Assembly: GCA_029961685.1 (NCBI GenBank)
Contig: JARWKL010000009.1
Coordinates: 22,749,237-22,813,236, forward strand
From: Aristolochia californica
Lineage: Eukaryota; Streptophyta; Magnoliopsida; Piperales; Aristolochiaceae
Direction of reading: 5' to 3'
DNA: 64,000 nucleotides
The translations under genes and the position numbers were made by a program. Within the stretch, counting starts at the first letter, position 1. Every line of letters starts with the position of its first letter. The notes below the pieces were generated by a model. That model made no database searches and was not told the origin of the DNA. It saw nothing but the letters and a program-made list of their open reading frames with translations. Positions 45,777 to 57,581 of this stretch are shown one piece after another.

Positions 45777-46960
45777 TTAGAGTCCTCCTTTCTCATGTCC
45801 TGAACCAATCGTCCTCTTTGTCTGGAAGTCCTGGAAAACACAAGTAGGATAAAAAGTTATTGAACAGTTTAAGGATTTAGTTATGAGACTCACAGACAAG
45901 AGATTAACTGAAAACTTTGGTACAAATAAAACAAAATCTAAGGATATTTGTAGAGTAGTGTAAACTATACCATCTCCCTGAATGGGAGAGGTGGATCCAT
46001 CAGTTAAAGTAACTTGACGATATGAACGAGATGACCTAATGGATTGAAATAAGGAGGGCATACCTGACATATGTGTAAAGGTTCTTGAATCAATGATCCA
46101 TGAGGGGGAATGAAAAACATTCAGTGCATTCATACATGTACTAGCCATTGTGACACTCACTGAGGAAGGAGGAGTCTCGGTAGTCTGAGAAGCAATAGAT
46201 GAAGCAGTCACTTGACCCAGACATTGTAATAACTGTTGAATTTCCTCATAGGATCCAGTGTATGAGGAGGTATCCTTATTTGTGACTATAGAATTGCCCA
46301 GGTAGGCTTACAAAAATTTTCCAACATTTATCAGAAATATGATTAGTTCTACCACAATGAACATATTTTCAATCCCCCCAATCATTTCGACCACGACCAC
46401 TGGTAGAGTAAAAGCGACATCTATCTCTCTTATTACCACCATGAAACTGACCATCAGGCTTACCAGTAGAAGACTGAAGGTTAAAAGCAACTACTTCTAA
46501 GAGAGTTCCACTTGACTCATTCTTATTTACGATTGGACCTTTAGCTCGAAGAACTCTATTAAAGTCTTGCTCAAGGGTGGTCACATCCTCATTGACCAAT
46601 AATTGGGCTCTAATAGTATCATACTCAAGCCCTAGACCATCCAAAAACTGGGCTACTTCAAATCTTATTTTCTTTCTTACGAATGTTTTCAACATTCGTA
46701 GTAAAATGATGGAATATACTAATCTCTTGTAGTAATACCCTCATTTCAGTGAAATAATATGTCACTGATCTACCTCCACACTTCATATTAAAGAATTTCA
46801 CATATAATTCATAGATCCTTGACAAATTAATTTCTTGAGACAAAATAGATGCCAAAGTAGTCCACATTGCCTTAGTAGTACTGCAACTCAAAATTTGGTC
46901 ACTAAATCTGGATTTCATACTGTTGACCAACCAAGTCATTACTAAATTATCTTCTGCCAC
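45777..46960 (-). pseudogene. copia 4 gag and protease
   Basis: Gag at 46,960-46,369 across two frames: DNLVMTWLVNSMKSRFSDQI, AMWTTLASILSQEINLSRIY and LDGLGLEYDTIRAQLLVNE, typical of UBN2-type gag. Protease at 46,211-45,777: SPSWIIDSRTFTHMSGMPSL, where the D-S-G active site reads D-S-R, then FVLFVPKFSVNLLSVS. The same Gly-to-Arg change is seen independently in copia element 1. Confidence 0.82.
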
Positions 46961-47640
46961 CTAATCCTCAGTAACAGGCACCAGGGGATCATCGGTTATA
47001 TATATTGTCATTCTCCCGGTCTTCAAATATATCAAAATTAATCTGGACTAGTTTACATAATTTGATCAATTCAATCAGATCGTAGTTATTTGAATAAACT
47101 TACAGAATTTCAGCTCTCAACGGTCCTCTGGACAACCTGTGTTCTATAATCAACCATTAAATATCACCAAACACCACAATTCAGTACACTAGAGCGTCAA
47201 TTAACCAAAGGGAAATACTTTTCCCAAATTTTTATGCTTGTGCAGTCAAGTGGGCCCCACACCGAATTCAATTAGGGCAATTCAGCATCCAATTCACTTA
47301 AATTCAAATCAATAGTGATCAATTTCAACAATTAAGACCATAAATTGATGAAAGAATGACCTAATTATAAGAAACTAGGATGATGCAAGCTATATGGATG
47401 CTGATGTAAGCATTAGGTTTATAACGCGAATAGATTTGAGAAATTTCCTCAAATAGTAATCATCAAACACTTTTAAATCCCAATAATCAATCAAATAGAA
47501 TCAATAAGCACTAGATAATAGACTAAAATAGGCAAAAGGAAAAAAAAAATTGAAAAAATTTCCCCATCAATTAAAAAATCTGGGGAAAAAAATAGAGAGA
47601 AGGTCTACAAAATCGAATGAAACCTACCTAAGACCATTAA
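46961..47640 (-). other. copia 4 leader between 5' LTR and gag
   Basis: AT-rich with no open frame of note. By position it is the untranslated leader of copia element 4. Confidence 0.5.
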
Positions 47641-47912
47641 AAATATGTGATTATGGGAGAAAATAGAAGAAGAGCAACTTTGATGATTTAGAATTCGAAC
47701 CAAAAAGGCCCTCCAACTTTATAATCAAGGTTGATGTGATAATTTATAAAAGAACAAAAAATGATCCTCAATACTCAAAATTATATTTCATAAATGTAAA
47801 TTAAATAAAAATTTAACTAGATATAACATAAATCATTATTTATCTAAGAGAAAAATATAATATGAAAAATATGCAAAATAACCAAAATACTCCTAAACTT
47901 GTAATTTTGACA
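47641..47912 (-). repeat. 5' LTR of copia element 4
   Basis: The minus strand starts TGTCAAAATTACAAG and matches the 3' LTR throughout, but is shorter by about 40 bases because of indels. Confidence 0.76.
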
Positions 47913-48447
47913 ATACTTTTGAGTGGTGCATACAAGGTCGGCTTTCCATCTAATAGATATTTAACACAGGGCAAATGTATGTCTTTAAATCACACAAGCA
48001 ATATTACCCACTAGCAAGATAATAAAATAACCCTAATTGTACTTAACTTTCTGTTTAAAAATTATGAAACAATAAAATGTTAATTAGGAAAGTAGCTAAT
48101 TTCCAAAGTCTCTGATAATCCAAGGCTCTGAGCTTCACTTTTAATTTAATTTTTTCATCCAGATAATTGCCTTACATTAAAAGCTTGAGGAGGATATAAA
48201 AAAATAAAGCATTTGTGAGAAAAAAATAAAAAACCAACACACAGATCCAAGAATCTTGACATCTTCAAGGTCCCATCCTCATTGTAGACACCTTTGATAG
48301 ACAGATGATGTCTACAATACAATCTGGAAACAATATTATTACAGCAGTACTTTCTTGTTTAGGTGCTCTGAAGATGTGTTGCATATGGACCGCAGCATGG
48401 CTATCAGGATACAACCATCTGCCTCAACTCGACCGACGACCTCATTC
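47913..48447 (-). other. 3' UTR and downstream flank of mS35
   Basis: Directly follows the mS35 stop at 48,448 on the minus strand. The first about 300 bases look like 3' UTR. No other gene is seen before the copia 4 LTR. Confidence 0.5.
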
Positions 48448-49958
48448 TTAAAGAGGCCCTTGCATCCTCGCAGTCTTGGCTTGTAATCTGTCCATGAAAG
48501 CGGGATTAGCCCTAAGTCTATCTTTCACATAAGAAACTCGAGTCTCCTGCACAAGCTTGTCTGCTTTCATTGCATCCTCTATTAAGGCATACAGCGTCCT
48601 CAAACAGTCCTTCCTATTCTCTTCTCGATGCTCAAACCTGGAAAAAAGCAACCACACTTTCAGACTCGCTGCATCATCATTGTCTCCAGTAGCCAGAGTT
48701 ACTTCAGTTAAAATAATCAAGAAATATGCATGCACAGTAAGTTAAAGATATGATAGGCTCATTCATCCTATATATTTACCCCATTAGCCTACTACCATGG
48801 AAGTAAACGCACAATTTCATTGTCGTATACTTCTAAAGTTAACTTTACATATAAATTGTATTTTAACTTCTTCACTCAAATTTTGTTAACTAAGCACTTC
48901 GGCTAACAGGGACCAGTGAATGAATAGTTCAATGCTTCTCACCACATCACTCACAGTGCCTAGTCCATTACTGTTGTTAGTTATCCCAGTCTAAGACAGG
49001 TTAGCATGGATTAATTAGATTAATTATCTATCATCTTACCTCTCACTGGTGATTGTAAGCTCATCCCTGCCAGGATGGTACCGCTTCCCAACCACTTCCC
49101 TGAGTCTACGAAAAGCATGCTTTGAAAGTTCAAGCTCTTTCACTGTTACTGCAAGTTTCACTTTCCGGTTTGTAGGGTGCCATGCATCTCCACCAGGAGC
49201 AAAGACTACCCGTGTAGTCCACCTTAAAATTGGACCCTCACCAGGTGGGTCATCCAACTCCTTTTTCTTGTCTATCACAGCAGGGCTGGAGCTATCATCA
49301 TCTTCAGGAGGTTGCTCTGCTTTCATCATCTCGGCACATTGAAGAACCATCTGATCCTCATACTCCTTGAAAAGCTCATAAGCCCTTTCAGGTTCAATCT
49401 CCCCCCTTTCACACATGTCTCCAAGCTCATTGAACTTCGCTTCTACTTTTTTTTTAATCTCATCTGAAAAATGCATGAAAATGTACAAACATCAGCAAAT
49501 TACACATCAAAAACAATTTCCAAAAATTGAAACAGTAAGTTTCCAAGAGAAATGTGAGAGAAAAACAGCCACGAAATGAACAAGTGCATTGAATAATGCT
49601 GCAGATGGACAAAATCAGTCCATAGAAAAGTTTCACTTCATAGCGCAGCTCCGTGCTTTCTGTATGAGCTAAAAAACGAAGTCACCTATTGCAGTCAATA
49701 CTGGCAGCATTTTAATCCTGACCCATCTTTCCCAAGTATATCAGCACAGAAGCCACTACTCTCAAATTCTATCTATCTCTAGAATCTTTCAAGGAAGAGA
49801 ACAAACTTTGACACACGACTATAAAGCCTCTTTCATTTAGTTCCTAAGTGGTTACAAAAATAAAAATAATTCCGAATTTTCACAAACTTTACAGAATTTA
49901 AAGATTTACAAGATGAAATAAATGAATAAACTTACTTCTTTGGATAAATTTCAACTAC

Positions 49959-49999
<41 letters not shown>

Positions 50000-52900
50000 G
50001 TCACCCAAGTCCAAGGCAATTGTCCAAATTAAAAGGGCAATTCCAAACACCCTTGCCCCCCCAGACCTGACTCGGCAGCCTCAAAAGATGAGTCATCCCT
50101 CCAAGTTGAAAAAGCATGAGTAGAAACCAACCAGGATCCCTCTTCTTTAAATGAGGTATTCCCCTATCAACAAGAATTTAATCCCAAACATGAATCAATT
50201 GAATCCCATAAAGTTCTAAATAAAAAATCAATATAGAAAAATAATATTTCATAAAAGAAATAGTGAAATATTATTTATAAAAACATTTATGAGAATTAAA
50301 ATATCCCCAGTTTTGAGTAAAGTAAAAATTTCATGGATTTATTGATTTTTCTCAGAGTTCCCAATTATCTTGAGAAAGGAGGAATTTTCAAAATAAAATT
50401 GCCCAACACTAAGAAAATAAGAATTCTCCAAATTTAAAAACTCTCCTTATACAAGTGTGGCTAGATGCCTCAAACGATTTATTTCTAAAATTTTATGTAC
50501 TCCAAGAGAGCCAGATATAGGGGTGGCACCAAGCCAAACCGATTCGCAAACCGTTCGAGCTTGCAAACTTTATGTAACATAAAAGTCAAGTCAATACTAA
50601 GATCAATCGAAGTACAATAAGAAGGCAATCAGCTTCATAGTTTTAAGCCCAATTACCTAATCAAGTGATCATCATCCAGTGTATTATACACACAACACTA
50701 CAGAAGGAAAATCATTATGACAATCTACAGAAATGCTCCCTAACTGACAAAGTGTTCTTGGGTTTTATGTTTACTCATCCTTATTGTCGATCCCAATAAA
50801 GTGAAAGCAATCGTCAATCCCCAGAAAATCTCATTCTTCACTAACAAACCCCCAAAACTATACTCGACAGGGTCAAGTTCTCCGACAATGAGAGAATTGG
50901 TGGGGACACCAGTATGCCCATCAGGCTCCAATGGACCCTCCAATTATGGTTGAAATTAGTTTTATAATCCTTTTATTTTATTTTATTTTTAGTTTATCTT
51001 CCTGATTTTACTGGATTTAATCAAATAATGACCTTATCAATTTTGACTTTTAAATTCAATTTAATTTAGTTTATTTTTCTTGATTTTACTGGATTTAATC
51101 AGATATTGATCTTATATGTTTTAAAAATTAAATTAAATTTTAGTTATTAATAGGCTGTAACTACATGTTGAAGGTAGCTTTGAAGATGAATTAACAAACT
51201 TCTCTCTTGGTTTTCTCTTCTTCTCCCTTCTTCTTCTATCTTCTTCTTCCCAATTTTCTTCTTTGTTCTCTATTTTCTCTTCCTTTTCCCTTCTAATCCA
51301 GCAACTATTTGAAATTTGCACACGTCAATTAAAATTCATGCATTTGTCCCACGTCAATAGTATCCCAAATTTCACTATCATTGACCAAATGAAATATAGA
51401 GCACAAGACTCGAGGAAACAATGTCATTATGGCACCCAGTCTAAATGGCCACCGTTAAAGACATTTAATCCATGAAATCATATAAATGCATCATAAAATA
51501 TTTAATAAAATCAATATAATAAAGTGTTCCAAGCAAGGCCACACAACAAAAAAATGATAAGACCAAATTATCAAGTAGAAGATAATCCTTGCTTGATAAG
51601 TAAGCAATGACATTAAGAATTCAATATTCAAAAGAAAATGTTATAAAACAACCAAAGTATGAAATTTCAAATAATATTTTATGACTTCCATCTCAACACT
51701 CAAGAAGGGTGAATTCAACCAGAAAGAGAGGATAAAAGCTGCAAGACTTATTGCCTTCATGATGTCAAGTCATATGAAACCATTTGTAGATAACATATAG
51801 ACTAAGACAAAATCATGGAAGGAAATTTATTAAAATGCTAGCATTGAACACAAATCACAAAAAAAAAGGTATATAAGCTCACAGCAATAAAATTAACCAA
51901 GACTGCAATGGAAGCTTGAGTTCCAATATTAACATTGTATGGAAGATTTTGTTGTATCAGCTGACTTAATTTAGGGACAAAAGAGGGATATCAAATGATG
52001 AAAATCCTCAACCAATGCCCTTCAATGTCTCTAAAGAAATTCAGGAAAGCGATCTGTAGCCAATGCACCCACAGTGCTAACAAAAAGGTTAGTGAAACTT
52101 CATGCCAAAAGAACCATGTTAATTAGATTTTTAGAAGATTGACAAGCTTGTTTCAGGTCAAAGATCACAATTTCTAATCACAAAGTATCAGAACTCAACG
52201 AGAAAATTCAAGAACCCCAAAAATTGCTCTGAAGATGCCCAACTGATATGACTAAAAGTTTCTAATTTTAAGTTCATCTGATGCAAGTAAAATTAACAGG
52301 CGTCTAGAAAGCAGATAAACAATATGGGACTAGATCTTTGTTATTTGCCACATCTTCTTCCAAAATTATCTTTGTATTATCCCTAGCTTATCACAGGGAT
52401 TAAGAAACCTACTTAGGACTAACCTATGAAGTTGGAAAAATTATAATTAGGCTAGTTTCCAGCGCCAAATATAACTTAATTAAGTGGTAGTATCCTAGTT
52501 TAGACAATTACACTCAAAATTAAGGGCCTATCTTGATTACTAGAAGGTTCAAAACAAGTGAAACTTGTATTCATAGTTAGCTTACTTAATTTTGAACAAA
52601 AATACGTGGATGCATGTTAACAACTCATTGATTCAAGTGGTGAAAGGAATAGATCAACTTACAGGAAATTTTTACTTTCCTGCATGATGAGTTACTCTAC
52701 TTTGTGTTGGACAAATCCTAACTGAAATTGAACTTGAAATCTTTTGACATGTAACTCTAAAAGAAACATGTAGGACACAAGTAATAGATTCTAGACTACT
52801 TGTCTTGAGTTGAGAAATGAAGTTTTTAAAAGATCTATCTTTTCCTTAATGAAGTTCAGTGGTGAGTTGGCAATTCTATTATCCAAGTTTCATAAAAAAA

Positions 52901-55900
52901 ATTCTAATCTCCAAGATCACAAACTTTACCAAGCTTACTTCCTAAGAAAAACCAAATCATCCCCATGGATTTCTGTTTTGATCTAAGGATCTCCTATATT
53001 TGGTTCATACCCTTGCTCCATCCAGCTTCTGTAGCTCATTTGATACAACCAAAGTATCCACTTGCTCGAATTCATACTTTGTGTTTCAGATTACAATCTT
53101 ATTTGTCTCCTGGGTTTGATTGTTTTCTCTTCTCTTTCACACTTGAAAGCATTGGTTTGCATCAACTGGTATCAAATCTAAACTAATGCATTGTTACTGC
53201 TCAAATGCAGTCACTTCCTTAAAGGAGAAAAACCCATCACTGGAATATCCTTGCAATCACACAAGGAGCTTCAATAAAATGTGTGAAGCTTCTTCAAGAA
53301 ATAGTAAAATATGTTCAAGGTTTTATGAGAAGATAGTCAACAACTTCTCAATATGCTCCTCTAACAAACACTGAAAAGGGGAGCAAAAATGAAAGACCTG
53401 TACAGCCAAAGTGTTCAATGAACAAATAAATCTACAAAACATGTCCTTCAACTTTTCACAACTCCAGATACGGTAGTAATTTAAGAGAGAGTGTTTTACC
53501 TTACTCAAATTTAGAAACATTGCTAGAGGTGAATAATGCATAAATGAGAAACAAAAAGCTCAACACAAGGCATGAGTGCTACAAAATACTTTCAAACCTT
53601 ATGCACTATGTCCACATAGTGTTTGGAAGACCTTATTGTTGAAAGAAGAAGAAGAAGAACATTGTTTCTCAAAGATTTGCATATCTACCTCATAAAGTTG
53701 TTTGGGAAAAGAGACAATTTAGAGAATTGATAAATCAAAGAAGCAGCTCTATCATGAACGTATGAGCAAGGGGCTGGGTAATTTCAAAGAGGAAGAATGG
53801 CAAAAATAACCTCCAATCAAAGCCCTCTGATGTCACTAAAGAAATTGTGGAGAGTGACATGAATAAACTAATGCCTCAAAAGGTCACTAAACTTGAAGCC
53901 CATAAAATTATATTGATTAAAATTTTGGAATATGCTAATTTCAACTCAAATGAAACTTAACTTTAAAATACAGGACCCCTGTACAGGATCCTTCCTGCCT
54001 CCTTCTGCAACTCCCCCAAAACCACCACACATGTTTCCTTGCATTGCCAATTCGCCCATGCAATCTGGACCAATCTCCTCAACCGCATAGGAATACAATT
54101 TTGTGTCACCCACAACCTACAATCCATGCTCCAACCCATCACAACAATCATCTACCAAAGCTTGGTAAAATGCTCATTTCTAGTTGTATGGGTCACATCC
54201 CCTAGACTCTCTGGAAAGAGAGGGGCAACTAGAAATTCCGATTTAAATCAACTCCAATTGAGATAATTGTGGATAACATTGCAGGATAGGTTTGTGTCTG
54301 GCTTCTTACAAAGAAAGAATTCATTCATCTAAGCGGCACTGATTTCAGGAGAAATTGGCATCTAATTGCCGACATGACTGAGCCTTTGCACACACCAATT
54401 ATGACAGTCCCCCCCCCCCTAGCCACTTCAAGATGAACTTCAATGGCAATGCCTTTGGCTGTCCTGGTCCTACTGGGTTTGGAGGGGTAATCCATGATGA
54501 AGATAGTTGTTTCCTCTACACCTTTACCGGCCCTTTAGGAATTTCTGATCTACTACTGCAGAACTTACTGGGCTGCTTCAAGTCCTCAGGATTTTTCGTG
54601 ACCATCTTGATGGGCCCCTCATCATCGAATGTGACTCCAAGGTGGTCATTTTTTTTTAAATGATGCTGATTTTTATTAAGACAAAAGCTCAAAAGAGCAA
54701 ATTACAAAGGAGGGAAGCCTTTCCAAACAATGAGAGATTGCTGGGAAGTTCTGAATTTTACCAATTTATTAGTCAAAGAGTTGGCTAATCTAGGAATGAG
54801 ATTCCAATTACAATGGATAGATGATACAATGTCAGCAATACAATCTGTGATAGGACAGTGGAGCCATGGGAGAGAACTATATTTGAAACACCAACTGATG
54901 ACAGTCTTCGAGTCTCCTTCAATGATTTAACTTCAGTAGTATTAGAATCAACAATGCCCACTGGCCCAGCATAAGAAAGAATAAGGTCTCCATTGTGACC
55001 TATGCAAACACCACCTGCTCCAGCTGGCCCAGGACAGCCAATAGCACTACCATCGAAATTGAGTTTGATGGAGGATCCCAGATGGCTATAATCGGAGTCC
55101 TACAGGGGCCAGTCATATGAGCGATTAAATTCCAATTTTCCCAATAGGAAACACCCGATAGAGCAGAAATTTTCTTCCTTGTATGAAGCCAGCTCAAGAT
55201 AAGGCCAACGACATGTGAAGCAGTGATGTCCGGGGTGCAAACTTTGGAGTTAAATCTCCGGTTATTTCGCTCGAGCCAAATGCACCATGGAACATGCGCA
55301 AGACAAGCCGAAAGTATTAACTTGCCCAACTGAGGAAGGCGAATCATGTTACTAACCATTGCGCCAAAGACCGGTTTGTTAGCGAAGGCGCAACATGCAT
55401 ATTAAAGACAAGTCATTCCAACACTCCCCCACACGGGGAACACCCGTGTACAAATGCAAATGCACAATCCCACTTATACGGGGACGGCCAAAGATAAAGT
55501 CTCACCTATACGAGGACGGCCTACAAATCAACTACACAATGCTCGCCATCATAACTATATTAGAGACCAAAGCAAACCAAATGGGAGAATGGATGGATAG
55601 TTTACAATATCAGTGTGATCTCCTAGAAGAGGCTACTCACTGATGAGAAACAGAGACACAGAACCAGTATTGGTACGGAGGCATTTGTGTGGCGGAGAAG
55701 TTTTAGTAAGACTTGTAACACCAGGCCTCTGATCCGCATTCCGGGAGTAATCCCAAATTGCGACAGCGGAAATTCCATTTCTAGGATCGACCACTTAAAT
55801 AATCTCAATGGAAAGAAAAGGGCAACACACGCCAACCGAATCCTCTACAAGGGAAAGCTCGGCAAGATGAAAGAAAGATAAAAAAATGTTTAAAATTAAG

Positions 55901-56628
55901 ATAATAAGATTCCAAAAATCACACACCTGGAAGAAGCTTATCCCAATGCAACATGTCTTCTAAAATCCGCTCACACTCTCCCAGATCCTTCAAATAACCC
56001 TTCTCTGTCGCCTCTTTGATCATCTCATCCCATTTCTTGTCATCCATATTAAAATACTCGTCCTTACGCATCCTATTTATCACGATTGACCTAGCATCGT
56101 ACAGATTCTCAATTTCCTGGTCCGTCTCATATGCTTCATCGAAATCGGAGTCGAATTCTTTATCATTAACGTCCTCAAGCGGCGTCAAGCGAAGTTTCTC
56201 CATCAACTCGTCATCTGTGTCTTCGTGTTTTCCCGACATCCGGCGACGAAGGATTGATTCCATGATTGACGGAAGGACTTCCTCCTCCCCTTTCAGATAC
56301 TTGTTGATCATGTCGGTTAAGTCTGAGACCCCGAGAGAGAGGACCGAGATCCATCATTTAGCCAGTAGAAGAGGAAAGAAAGAGAGAGAGAGAGAGAGAG
56401 AGAGTTACCTTTGGTGGACACATCTGGGACGTCAGGGGAAGCACTTACTTGAGCTACGGACGTTTCGGGAGGTCCAGAAAGAGGGTTGCCGCCGCTTTGG
56501 GGAGGAAGAGGAGGGTTTGAATCAGACTCGGAGAAAAACCGAACTGTTGAAGGCCAAGCGGAGGAAGGAGTATGACGGAGGAAATGGCAAGAGAAGAGGG
56601 AGGCGTTTCTGAGGATGGACCGTCTCAT
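48448..56628 (-). CDS. mitochondrial small-subunit ribosomal protein mS35 (S24/S35 family)
   Basis: Four exons on the minus strand, 56628-56409, 56322-55927, 49463-49040 and 48637-48448, join in phase (1, 1, 2) into 409 residues. All donors are GT and acceptors AG. Residues 1 to about 35 form a basic, Ser/Arg-rich mitochondrial presequence (MRRSILRNASLF). The middle is acidic (MINKYLKGEEEVLPSIMES, DFDEAYETDQEIE). The C-terminal third is the conserved domain, with GPILRWTTRVVFAPGGDAWH, NRKVKLAVTVKELELSKHAF, KRYHPGRDELTITSERFEHR and NRKDCLRTL. The protein is part of the mitoribosome small subunit. The match to plant proteins annotated as mitochondrial S24/S35 is strong. The ATG at 56,628 is preferred over the in-frame upstream one because it starts a presequence. 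Intron 2 is very long (6,463 bases). The frame is intact. Confidence 0.92.
49961..49997 (+). repeat. (CT)n microsatellite
   Basis: About 18 CT units, inside mS35 intron 2. Confidence 0.95.
50740..50943 (-). other. small open frame with one hydrophobic segment, unrecognised
   Basis: 67 residues, starting MEGPLEPDGHTGVPTNSL and holding a hydrophobic stretch EIFWGLTIAFTLLGSTI, then a basic/polar tail. The residue mix is protein-like and differs from the AT-rich surroundings, but no family is recognised. It lies in mS35 intron 2 on the coding strand. It could be a fragment of a retroposed gene or chance. Confidence 0.25.
51000..53950. other. AT-rich intronic DNA, nothing recognised
   Basis: Near 51,000-51,150 a phrase like TTAATTTAGTTTATTTTTC..GATTTTACTGGATTTAATCA occurs twice, about 70 bases apart. 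Short frames at 52,965-53,541 show no domain. No gene or transposon is identified. Confidence 0.45.
53970..54648 (+). mobile_element. LINE fragment, plus strand (zf-RVT and start of RNase H)
   Basis: Plus-strand translation over two frames gives THVSLHCQFAHAIWTNLLNR, the zinc-binding region at the end of plant LINE reverse transcriptases (zf-RVT; normally C..C..... TT.HLFL.C). It is followed by FKMNFNGNAFGCPGPTGFGG and GVIHDEDSCFLYTFTGPLG, the start of the RNase H domain. The element breaks off at about 54,648 in the region normally reading IIE.DS..V. The 5' end is missing. Stops interrupt it. Confidence 0.75.
54649..55390 (-). mobile_element. LINE fragment, minus strand, inserted into the plus-strand LINE
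   Basis: The minus strand from 55,359 encodes LILSACLAHVPWCIWLERNN, WNLIAHMTGPCRTPIIAIWD and, across a frame change, KLNFDGSAIGCPGPAGAGGV, again zf-RVT end plus RNase H. It is related to the plus-strand copy. Its 3' end at 54,649 is a run of T on the plus strand, i.e. a poly-A tail, which abuts the broken RNase H of the other LINE. This fits 5'-truncated target-primed insertion of one LINE into another. Confidence 0.72.
55391..55870. other. unassigned intronic stretch
   Basis: On the minus strand a GGGGGAG/TGTTGGAATG junction at about 55,424 looks like a copia polypurine tract followed by an LTR start. However, I see no coding remnants upstream and no LTR end, so it is not annotated as an element. 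Confidence 0.25.
56381..56405 (+). repeat. (AG)n microsatellite in mS35 intron 1
   Basis: About 12 AG units within the 86-base intron 1, directly beside the donor site, so length changes here could affect splicing distance. Confidence 0.9.
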
Positions 56629-56888
56629 GGCGGTTCTAGGGTTTAGGGTTTTACAAGAGCTCAGTGAAGCTGGCGCTGAGGTTATTAGTGTTTTTCGTCC
56701 ATTGTTTCCGGTAAAAGTAATCGGAAAAGAGGACAACAAAACGGAAATTTGAAGTTGATCTTCGTCTCCAATATCAACTTTGGGGGCGTTAGTGCCCCAA
56801 AGTGGATTCTTTAAGATCAAGTCATATCCAACATGAAGATCATGTCATGTCATATACATGAAGATCAGGTAAGAATTTGTGTTAGTGT

Positions 56889-57106
56889 TGATGACCTCAT
56901 GTGCACTGGAAAACAGTTTCCAGTGTTAGTGCCCCAATATGAAAAAAACATAAAAAACAAGAGAATTTCTAAACTTTTACAGTGCACTTAATTACAACAT
57001 AATCCTTAAACCCCAAATTAGGTAAAACAACCATTATTACTACACGAATAAGTTATTGAATGTATAATTAAATATACTAATATATTTATTAATTGAATTA
57101 GATATT
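56889..57106 (+). repeat. head segment, copy A (direct repeat)
   Basis: About 218 bases, similar throughout to 58,283-58,499. Shared words in the same order include CACTGGAAA, AAACAAGAGAATT, CAAATTAGGTAAAAC and AATTAGATAT. It contains a hairpin CACTGGAAA...TTTCCAGTG at 56,904-56,925 that is kept in weaker form in copy B. Confidence 0.85.
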
Positions 57107-57550
57107 TTATTGTACATTAATATGGTAATTACATGAGCCAATGAAATATGTATATGATTAATTACAAATAATAAATAAATAACATTATAAATAAAAAAAC
57201 AAAAGTAATACATTAAGTTATTAATTTATTAATAACATATGATATATTTTAACCTAAAACTGAATAATTTAAGAGAAAAAATTGATCTAATCATAACTTT
57301 AACACACTATATATTTGTACATATTATATTTTATATATTATTAATTAATAATATATTATCACAAAATTTAAAACCATTGGTTTAATTAACTATAAAAATC
57401 GGATAATTATGCCAAAATAATTTATCAAATATTTATTTTAACAATATTTTAATTATAACTATTAAATCACTATTTTAATATAGTAATTGTAAAATAAAAA
57501 TAATTATTTTATAAATAAAAATTATAAATTAATAATTTTTATGAAGATAG

Positions 57551-57581
57551 TTTAATTTTTCCTAACTTAGGAAAAATTAAA
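57551..57581. other. 31-base perfect palindrome at the AT-rich/GC-rich border
   Basis: Arms TTTAATTTTTCCTAA (57,551-57,565) and its exact reverse complement (57,567-57,581) flank a single C. GAAGAT at 57,543 and ATCTTC at 57,583 extend the pairing with one offset base. It sits exactly where AT-rich DNA changes to the GC-rich module. Confidence 0.9.

Larger units (their letters stand above)
42729..47912 (-). mobile_element. Ty1/copia retrotransposon 4 with both LTRs (old, decayed)
   Basis: LTRs lie at 42,729-43,039 and 47,641-47,912. Minus-strand order is gag, protease, integrase, RT and RNase H between them, so it is Ty1/copia. The polypurine tract CAACTTGAGGGGGGAG (43,040-43,056) precedes the 3' LTR start TGTTAAAATAC. 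The LTRs differ by many substitutions and indels, which indicates an old insertion. I could not confirm a target duplication or a primer site (a degenerate TGGTCTTAG follows the 5' LTR). It separates the truncated gene at 41.6-42.5 kb from mS35. Confidence 0.88.
49464..55926 (-). other. mS35 intron 2 (6.46 kb) with repeat debris
   Basis: The donor LLPG codon is split as CTTCCAG/GTGTGTG and the acceptor is TTTTTCAG/ATGAG. The intron contains a (CT)n run (49,961-49,997), a 67-residue unexplained frame (50,740-50,943), a mostly featureless AT-rich block (51,000-53,950), two opposed LINE fragments (53,970-55,390) and an unassigned stretch (55,390-55,870). The size is due at least partly to insertions. 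Confidence 0.8.

Noticed and set aside
42708..47917. ATACT words flanking copia element 4 as target duplication
   Set aside because: The left word lies about 15 bases before the point where LTR similarity begins, so it does not abut the element.
55384..55440. Possible copia polypurine tract plus LTR start on the minus strand
   Set aside because: No coding remnant, LTR end or primer site nearby to support an element.
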